The notes below the pieces were generated by a model. That model ran no database searches and was not told where the DNA came from. It saw only the letters and a program-made list of their open reading frames with translations. The position numbers and the translations under genes were made by a program. From Megachile rotundata (Eukaryota; Arthropoda; Insecta; Hymenoptera; Megachilidae), in assembly GCF_050947335.1 (NCBI RefSeq), contig NW_027473466.1:62001-126000 (forward strand): a stretch of DNA of 64,000 nt. The letters are read 5' to 3'. Below, in pieces: positions 55,093 through 64,000 of the stretch. Numbering within the stretch: position 1 is the stretch's first letter; each line of letters begins with the position of its first letter.

Positions 55093-57370
55093 ATCGCTAG
55101 AACGATAATTACTATACTTATTACACTTATTATTATCAATCTAACTCAAATTATTAGCCACATTATGCTTATATGATCGATAGAACTACAATTACTATAC
55201 TTATTACTCTTGTTATTATCAATCTAGCTCATATTATTAACCATATTATGCTTATGTGATCGATAGAACGACAATTACTATACTTATTACTCCTATTATT
55301 ATCAATCAAACTCATATTATTAGCCATACTATGCTTATATGATCGATGGAACGACAATTACTATGCTCACTACTCTTATTATTATCAATCTAACTCATAT
55401 TATTAGCCATATTACGCTTATGTGATCGATAGAACGACAATTACTATACTTATTGCTCTTATTATTATCAATCTAACTCATATTATTAGCCATATTATGC
55501 TTATGTGATCGATAGAACGACAATTACTATACTTATTACTCCTATTATTATCAATCAAACTCATACTATTAGCCATACTATGCTTATATGATCGATGGAA
55601 CGACAATTACTATGCTCACTACTCTTATTATTATCAATCTAACTCATATTATTAGCCATATTACGCTTATGTGATGGATAGAACGACAATTACTATACTT
55701 ATTGCTCTTATTATTATCAATCTAACTCATATTATTAGCCATATTATGCTTATGTGATCGATAGAACGACAATTACTATACTTATTACTCCTATTATTAT
55801 CAATCTAACTCATATTATTAGCCATATTCTGCTTATATGATCGATAGGACGACAATTACTATACTCATTACTCTTATTATTATCAATCTAACTCATATTA
55901 TTAGCCATATTATGCTTACATGATCGATAGGACTACAATTAGTATACTCATTACTCTTATTATTATCAATCTAACTAATATTATTAGCCATATTATGCTT
56001 ATGTGATCGATAGAACGACAATTACTATACTTATTACTCTTATTATTATCAATCTAACTCATATTATTAGCCATACTATGCTTGTATGATCGATAGAACG
56101 AAAATTACTATACTTATTACTCTTATTATTATCAACCTAACTCATATTATTAGCCATATTATGCTTATATGATCGATAGAACGACAATTACTATACTTAT
56201 TACTCATATTATTATCAATCTAGCTCATATTATTAACCATATTATGCAGACATGATCGATAGAACTACAACTACTATACTCATTACTCTTATTATTATCA
56301 ATTTAACTCATATTATTAGCCATATTATGCTTATGTGATCGATAGAACGACAATTACTATACTTATTACTCCTATTATTATCAACCTAACTCATATTATT
56401 AGCCATATTATGCTTATATGATCGATAGAACGACAATTACTATACTTTTTACTCTGATTATTATCAATCTAACTCATATTATTAGCCATACTATGCTTAT
56501 ATGATCGATAGAACGACAATTACTATACTTTCTACTCTGATTATTATCAATCTAACTCATATTATTAGCCATACTATGCTTATATGATCGATAGAACGAC
56601 AATTACTATACTTATTACACTCACTGTTATCAATCCAACTCATATTATTAACCATATTATGCTTACATGATCGACAGAACGACAATTACTATACTTATTA
56701 CACTAACTATTATCAATCTAACTCATATTATTAGCCATATTATGCTTATATGATCGATAGAACGACAATTACTATACTCACAACTCTTATTATTATCAAT
56801 CTAACTAATATTATTAGACATATTATGCTTATGTGATCGATAGAACGACAATTACTATACTTATTACACTTATTATTATCAATCTAACTCATATTATTAG
56901 CCATACTATGCTTATATGATCGATAGAACGACAATTACTATACTTATTACTCTTATTATTATCAGCCTAACTCATATTATTAGCCATATTATGCTTATAT
57001 GATCAATAGAACGACAATTACTATACTTTTTACTCTTATTATTATCAATCTAACTCATATTATTAACCATATTATGCAGATATGATCGATAGAACTACAA
57101 CTACTATACTCATTACTCTTATTATTATCAATCTAACTCATATTGTTAGCCATATTATGCTTATATGATTGATAGAACGACAATTACTATATTTATTACA
57201 CTCATTGTTATCAATCTAACTCATATTATTAACCATATTATGCTTAAATGATCGATAGAACGACAATTACTACACTCATTACTCTTATTATTATCAATCT
57301 AACTCATATTGTTAGCCATATTATGCTTATATGATCGATAGAACGACAATTACTATACTTATTACTCTTA
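55093..57370. repeat. Domain E: mosaic of three earlier blocks
   Basis: GATCGCTAG at 55,096 repeats 54,349 at 747 bp (9 monomers) for about 350 bp. 55,200-56,070 matches 44,090-44,960. 56,050-56,870 matches 45,430-46,250. 56,560-57,230 matches 48,930-49,610. The order is kept but six monomers are missing between the second and third blocks compared with 44-46 kb. A private GCTTGTATGATCG with GAACGAAAATT lies near 56,081. Confidence 0.75.
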
Positions 57371-58807
57371 TTATTATCAAACTAACTCATATTATTAGCC
57401 ATACTATGCTTATATGATCGATAGAACGACAATTACTATACTTACTACTCTTATTATTATCAATCTAACTCATATTATTAGCCATATTATGCTTATATGA
57501 TCGATAGAACGACAATTACTCTACTTATTACTCTCATTATTATCAATCTAACTCATATTATTAGTCATATTATGGTTATATGACCGATAGAACGACAATT
57601 ACTATACTTATTACACTTATTATTATCAATCTAACTCATATTATTAGCCATATTATGCTCATATGATCGATAGGACGACAATTACTATACTCATTACTCT
57701 TATTATTATCAATCGAACTCATATTATTAGCCATATTCTGCTTATATGATCGATAGGACGACAATTACTATACTCATTACTCTTATTATTATCAATCTAA
57801 CTCATATTATTAACCACATTATGCAGATATGATCGATAGAACTACAACTACTATACTCATTACTCTTATTATTATCAACCTAACTCATATTATTAGCCAT
57901 ATTATGCTTATGTGATCGATAGAACGACAATTACTATACTTATTACTCCTATTATTATCAATCAAACTCATATTATTAGCCATACTATGCTTATATGATC
58001 GATGGAACGACAATTACTATGCTCACTACTCTTATTATTATCAATCTAACTCATATTATTAGCCATATTACGCTTATGTGATCGATAGAACGACAATTAC
58101 TATACTTATTGCTCTTATTATTATCAATCTAACTCATATTATTAGCCATATTATGCTTATGTGATCGATAGAGCGACAATTACTATACTTATTACTCCTA
58201 TTATTATCAATCAAACTCATATTATTAGCCATACTATGCTTATATGATCGATGGAACGACAATTACTATGCTCACTACTCTTATTATTATCAATCTAACT
58301 CATATTATTAGCCATATTACGCTTATGTGATCGATAGAACGACAATTACTATACTTATTGCTCTTATTATTATCAATCTAACTCATATTATTAGCCATAT
58401 TATGCTTATGTGATCGATAGAGCGACAATTACTATACTTATTACTCCTATTATTATCAATCAAACTCATATTATTAGCCATACTATGCTTATATGATCGA
58501 TGGAACGACAATTACTATGCTCACTACTCTTATTATTATCAGTCTAACTCATATTATTAGCCATATTATGCTTATGTGATCGATAGAACGACAATTACTA
58601 TACTTATTACTCTTATTATTATCAATCTAACTCATATTATTAGCCATACCATGCTTATATGATCGATAGAACGACAATTACTATACTTATTACTCTTATT
58701 ATTATCAACCTAACTCATATTATTAGCCATATTATGCTTATATGATCAATAGAACGACAATTACTATACTTTTTACTCTTATTATTATCAATCTAACTCA
58801 TATTATT
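57370..58807. repeat. 17-monomer block shared with 31.6-33.0 kb
   Basis: Matches about 31,575-33,007 at 25,800 bp (311 x 83 minus 13, the sum of the three 1-bp and two 5-bp deletions in between), checked at the CTTACTACTC monomer (31,621/57,421) and CAGTCTAAC (32,741/58,541). Differences include AACCACATT near 57,815 and CTACTCTTATT for CTACTTTTATT near 58,275. It contains the 3-monomer tandem. The match ends at 58,807 (AACC against AGCC). Confidence 0.83.
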
Positions 58808-58924
58808 AACCATATTATGCAGATATGATCGATAGAACTACAACTACTATACTCATTACTCTTATTATTATCAATCTAACTCATATTGTTAGCCATATTA
58901 TGCTTATATGATTGATAGAACGAC

Positions 58925-60480
58925 AATTACTATACTTATTACACTCATTGTTATCAATCTAACTCATATTATTAACCATATTATGCTTAAATGATCGATA
59001 GAACGACAATTACTACACTCATTACTCTTATTATTATCAATCTAACTCATATTGTTAGCCATATTATGCTTATATGATCGATAGAACGACAATTACTATA
59101 CTTATTACTCTTATTATTATCAATCTAACTCATATTATTAGCCATACTATGCTTATATGATCGATAGAACGAAAATTACTATAGTTATTACTCTTATTAT
59201 TATCAACCTAACTCATATTATTAGCCATATTATGCTTACATGATCGATAGAACGACAATTACTATACTTATTACTCATATTATTATCAATCTAGCTCATA
59301 TTATTAACCATATTATGCAGACATGATCGATAGAACTACAACTACTATACTCATTACTCTTATTATTATCAATCTAACTCATTAGCCATATTATGCTTAT
59401 GTGATCAATAGAACGACAATTACTATATTTTTTACTCTGATTATTATCAATCTAACTCATATTATTAGCCGTATTATGCTTATATGATCGGTAGAACGAT
59501 AATTACTATACTTATTACACTTATTATTATCAACCTAACTCATATTACTAGCCATATTATGCTCATATGATCGATAGGACGACAATTACTATACTCATTA
59601 CTCTTATTATTATCAATCGAACTCATATTATTAGCCATTTTATGCTTATATGATCGGTAGCACGATAATTACTATACTTATTACACTTATTATTATCAAT
59701 CTAACTCAAATTATTAGCCATATTATGCTTATATGAACGATAGAACTACAATTACTATACTTATTACTCTTATTATTATCAATCTAGCTCATATTATTAA
59801 CCATATTATGCAGACATGATCGATAGAACTACAACTACTATACTCATTACTCTTCTTATTATCAATTTAACTCATATTAATAGCCATATTATCCTTATGT
59901 GATCAATAGAACGACAATTACTATACTTTTTACTCTGATTATTATCAATCTAACTCATATTATTAGCCATACTATGCTTATATGATCGATAGAACGACAA
60001 TTACTATACTTATTTCTCTTATTATTATCAATCTAACTCATATTATTAGCCATACTATGCTTATATGATCGATAGAACGACAATTACTATACTTATTACT
60101 CTTATTATTATCAACCTAACTCATATTATTAGCCATATTATGCTTATATGATCAATAGAACGACAATTACTATACTTTTTACTCTTATTATTATCAATCT
60201 AACTCATATTATTAACCATATTATGCAGATATGATCGATAGAACTACAACTACTATACTCATTACTCTTATTATTATCAATCTAACTCATATTGTTAGCC
60301 ATATTATGCTTATATGATTGATAGAACGACAATTACTATACTTATTACACTCACTGTTATCAATCTAACTCATATTATTAACCATATTATGCTTAAATGA
60401 TCGATAGAACGACAATTACTACACTCATTACTCTTATTATTATCAATCTAACTCATATTGTTAGCCATATTATGCTTATA
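58925..60480. repeat. Third version of the 50.2-51.4 kb series
   Basis: 58,925-60,070 matches 50,220-51,370 at 8,705 bp, including the 78-bp monomer, ACTCTTCTTATT and ATTATCCTTATG. It differs from both tandem copies at 50-55 kb: CAATCTAAC near 59,697 for CAATGTAAC, GCTTACATG near 59,235 and ATATTAATAGCC near 59,876. 60,070-60,480 then repeats 58,660-59,080 at 1,406 bp (17 x 83 minus 5). Confidence 0.78.
59334..59411. repeat. 78-bp monomer (5-bp deletion)
   Basis: Third copy, 8,705 bp after the first, in a more diverged version of the same series. This makes the deletion older than the 50-55 kb tandem duplication. Confidence 0.92.
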
Positions 60481-63400
60481 TGATCGATAGAACGACAATT
60501 ACTATACTCATTCCTCTTACTACTATCAATCTAACTCATATTATTAGCCATTTTATGCTTATATGATCGAGAGAACGACAATTACTATACTTATTACACT
60601 CACTATTATCAATCTAACTAATATTATTAACCATATTATGCTTATATGATCGACAGAACGTCCATTACTATACTTATTACACTAACTACTATCAATCTAA
60701 CTCATATTATTAGCCATATTATGCTTATATGATCGATAGAACGACAATTACTATACTTTTTACTCTTATTATTATCAATCTAACTCATATTATTAGCCAT
60801 ATTATGCTTATATGATCGGTAGAACGATAATTACTATACTTATTACACTTATTATTATCAATCGAACTCATATTACTAGCCATATTATGCTCATATGATC
60901 GATAGGACGACAATTACTATACTCATTACTCTTATTATTATCAATCGAACTCATATTATTAGCCATATTATGCTTATGTGATCGATAGAGTGACAATTAC
61001 TATACTTATTGCTCATATTATTATCAATCTAACTCATATTATTAGCCATATTCTGCCTATATGATCGATAGGACGATAATTACTATACTCATTACTCTTA
61101 TTATTATCAATCTAACTCATATTATTAGCCATATTATGCTTACATGATCGATAGGACGACAATTAGTATACTCATTACTCTTATTATTATCAATCTGACT
61201 CATATTATTAGCCATATTATGCTTATATGATCGATAGGACGACAATTACTATACTCATTACTCTTATTATTATCAATCTAACTCATATTATTAGCCATAT
61301 TATGCTTATATGATCGATAGAACGACAATTACTCTACTTATTACTCTCATTATTATCAATCTAACTCATATTATTAGCCATACTATGCTTATATGATCGA
61401 TGGAACGACAATTACTATGCTCACTACTCTTATTATTATCAATCTAACTCATATTATTAGCCATATTATGCTTATATGATCGATAGGACGACAATTAGTA
61501 TACTCATTACTCTTATTATTATCAATCTGACTCATATTACTAGCCATATTATGCTCATATGATCGATAGGACGACAATTACTATACTCATTACTCTTATT
61601 ATTATCAATCGAACTCATATTATTAGCCATATTATGGTTATATGACCGATAGAACGACAATTACAATACTTATTACTCTTATTATTATCAATCTAACTCA
61701 TATTATTAGCCATATTATGCCTATATGATCGATAGAACGACAATTACAATACTCATTACTCTTATTATTATCAATCTAACTCATATTATTAGCCATATTA
61801 TGCTTATATGATCGATAGAACGACAATTACTATACTTATTACTCTCATTATTATCAATCTAACTCATACTATTAGCCATATTATGGTTATATGACCGATA
61901 GAACGACAATTACTATGCTTATTACTCTTATTATTATCAATCTAACTCATATTACTAGCCATATTATGCTCATATGATCGATAGGACGACAATTACTATA
62001 CTCATTACTCTTATTATTATCAATCGAACTCATATCATTAGCCATTTTATGCTTATATGATCGGTAGCACGATAATTACTATACTTATTACACTTATTAT
62101 TATCAATCTAACTCAAATTATTAGCCATATTATGCTTATATGATCGATAGAACTGCAATTACTATACTTATTACTCTTACTATTATCAATCTAACTCATA
62201 TTATTAACCATATTATGCAGATATGATCGATAGAACTACAACTACTATACTCATTACTCTCATTATTATCAATCTAACTCATATTGTTAGCCATATTATG
62301 CTTATATGATCGATAGAACGACAATTACTATACTTATTACTCTTATTATTATCAATCTAACTCATATTATTAGCCATACTATGCTTATATGATCGATAGA
62401 ACGAAAATTACTATACTTATTACTCTTATTATTATCAACCTAACTCATATTATTAGCCATATTATGCTTATATGATCGACAGAACGACAATTACTATACT
62501 TATTACTCTTATTATTATCAATCTAGCTCATATTATTAACCATATTATGCAGACATGATCGATAGAACTACAACTACTATACTCATTACTCTTATTATTA
62601 TCAATCTAACTCATATTATTAGCCATATTATGCTTATGTGATCAATAGAACGACAATTACTATACTCATTACTCTTATTATTATCAATCTAACTCATATT
62701 ATTAGCCATATTATGCTTATATGATCGATAGAACGACAATTACTCTACTTATTACTCTCATTATTATCAATCTAACTCATATTATTAGCCATATTATGGT
62801 TATATGACCGATAGAACGACAATTACTATACTTATTACTCTTATTATTATCAATCTAACTCATATTATTAGCCATATTATGGTTATATAACCGATAGAAC
62901 GACAACTACTATACTTATTACTCTTATTATTATCAATCTAACTCATATTATTAGCCATATTATGCTTATATGATCGATAGAACGACAATTACAATACTCA
63001 TTACTCTTATTATTATCAATCTAACTCATATTATTAGCCATATTATGCTTATATCATCGATAGAACGACAATTACTATACTTATTACTCTTATTATTATC
63101 AACCTAACTCATATTATTAGCCTAATTATGCTTATATGATCGATAGAACGACAATTACTATACTCATTACTCTTACTACTATCAATCTAACTCATATTAT
63201 TAGCCATTTTATGCTTATATGATCGAGAGAACGACAATTACTATACTTATTACACTCACTATTATCAATCTAACTCATATTATTAACCATATTATGCTTA
63301 TATGATCGACAGAACGTCAATTACTATACTTATTACACTAACTATTATCAATCTAACTCATATTATTAGCCATATTATGCTTATATGATCGATAGAACGA

Positions 63401-64000
63401 CAATTACTATACTTTTTACTCTTATTATTATCAATCTAACTCATATTATTAGCCATATTATGCTTATATGATCGGTAGAACGATAATTACTATACTTACT
63501 ACACTTATTATTATCAATCTAACTCAAATTATTAGCCACATTATGCTTATATGATCGATAGAACTACAATTACTATACTTATTACTCTTGTTATTATCAA
63601 TCTAGCTCATATTATTAACCATATTATGCAGACATGATCGATAGAACTACAACTACTATACTCATTACTCTTATTATTATCAATTTAACTCATATTATTA
63701 GCCATATTATGCTTATGTGATCGATAGAACGACAATTACTATACTTATTACTCCTATTATTATCAATCAAACTCATATTATTAGCCATACTATGCTTATA
63801 TGATCGATGGAACGACAATTACTATGCTCACTACTCTTATTATTATCAATCTAACTCATATTATTAGCCATATTATGCTTATGTGATCGATAGAACGACA
63901 ATTACTATACTTATTGCTCATATTATTATCAATCTAACTCATATTATTAGCCATATTATGGTTATATGACCGATAGAACGACAATTACTATGCTTATTAC
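60480..64000. repeat. Domain F: mixture of A-, B-, C- and D-type monomers
   Basis: Stretches resemble different earlier places: 61,000-61,350 matches 40,600-40,950 at 20,403 bp (TTCTGCC at 40,648/61,051); 61,540-62,040 resembles domain A and 33.5-33.8 kb; 62,700-63,000 resembles 39.0-39.3 kb; 63,240-63,700 resembles 15.7-16.2 kb. Private changes include GAGTGACAATT near 60,987, TCAATCTGACTC near 61,192 and TATATCATCG near 63,052. The array runs off the right edge in mid-monomer. Confidence 0.7.

Larger units (their letters stand above)
1..64000. repeat. 83-bp satellite DNA array, 771 complete monomers
   Basis: Every stretch of the window is a copy of one 83-bp unit in a single orientation. 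Taking AACGAC as monomer start, the first unit begins at 2 and the last (partial, 24 bp) at 63,977; the interval equals 771 x 83 minus 18 bp. The deficit is matched exactly by five 84-bp, eight 82-bp and three 78-bp units. The consensus has 29 A, 34 T, 14 C and 6 G. In the consensus, + strand stops at monomer positions 42, 55, 74 and 81 cover all three frames, and the minus strand likewise has stops in all frames, so open frames cannot exceed about 35 codons where these are kept. No unique sequence, transposon or array edge was seen. Long pure arrays like this are known from eukaryotic heterochromatin; the centromeric or other location is not shown here. Confidence 0.97.

Noticed and set aside
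1..64000. CRISPR array
   Set aside because: Direct repeats are adjacent with no unique spacers, and the 83-bp unit is far longer than CRISPR repeats.
1..64000. Protein-coding tandem repeat or hidden ORFs
   Set aside because: 83 is not a multiple of 3, and the consensus has stops in all frames of both strands in each unit; open stretches are about 35 codons at most.
1..64000. CENP-B box
   Set aside because: The pattern TTCG....A..CGGG is not present; no CGGG was seen and the nearest stretch, TCGTTCTATCGATC on the minus strand, does not fit.
1..64000. Plasmid iterons, phage or bacterial origin, or mitochondrial control region
   Set aside because: Low GC and repeats suggest these at first, but 771 tandem units over 64 kb with no gene does not fit any of them.
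1..64000. Promoters or TATA boxes
   Set aside because: TATA-like words such as ATATTAT occur in each unit by composition and there is no gene to drive; no support for a promoter.
1..64000. Transposable element inserted in the array
   Set aside because: Reading through, each segment fits the 83-bp register and the length balance leaves no room for an insertion other than the listed small indels.
1..64000. Telomeric repeat
   Set aside because: TTAGCC occurs once per unit, but there is no tandem of 5-7 bp telomere-like units.
1..64000. Strict 166-bp dimer (A/B alternation)
   Set aside because: Monomer types do not alternate; spacings between like types include odd multiples of 83 such as 7, 15, 23, 27, 35, 39 and 43.

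Overview
The whole 64,000-base window is one uninterrupted satellite DNA array. The unit is an 83-bp, AT-rich monomer (20 G/C in 83, about 24% GC; on the + strand C outnumbers G 14 to 6), always head to tail in one orientation. Counting from the first monomer start at 2 to the last at 63,977 gives 771 complete units; the distance (63,975 bp) is 771 x 83 minus 18, and the -18 is fully explained by 16 off-length monomers that I could locate. I found no gene, RNA gene, transposon, CRISPR array or unique sequence, and neither edge of the array lies in the window. Both strands of the consensus carry a stop codon in every frame of each monomer, so it is non-coding.

An array of this size, monomer length and purity is typical of eukaryotic nuclear heterochromatin (centromeric, pericentromeric or subtelomeric). 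The window has no flanking gene, so the species and chromosomal place cannot be told, and I do not recognise the satellite family. Two monomers make 166 bp, close to a nucleosome repeat, and 83 bp is about eight helical turns.

Layout. Approximate domains are told apart by diagnostic monomer variants. Domain A (1-945) holds near-consensus monomers. Domain B (946-about 14,115) is the most diverged and carries a higher-order repeat (HOR) of 20, 28, 23, 32 and 23 monomers that differ by loss or gain of whole monomer blocks. Domain C (about 14,116-32,240) is a mosaic of long HOR segments marked by two anchor monomers, with spacings of 43, 39, 18, 10, 33, 10 and 35 monomers. Domain D (about 32,240-43,500) has a 27-monomer duplication, a 7-monomer and a 3-monomer tandem. 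Domain E (about 43,500-60,480) includes a 2,319-bp tandem duplication that looks identical by eye, plus blocks copied from 20-31 kb away. Domain F (about 60,480-64,000) mixes segments seen elsewhere.

All parts relate by duplication, deletion and block copying in whole-monomer steps, as expected from unequal crossing-over, gene conversion or rolling-circle reinsertion. The value of the window is the evolutionary record in this mosaic, not any encoded function. All comparisons were made by eye with anchor positions; block edges are good to about one monomer unless a breakpoint is stated.
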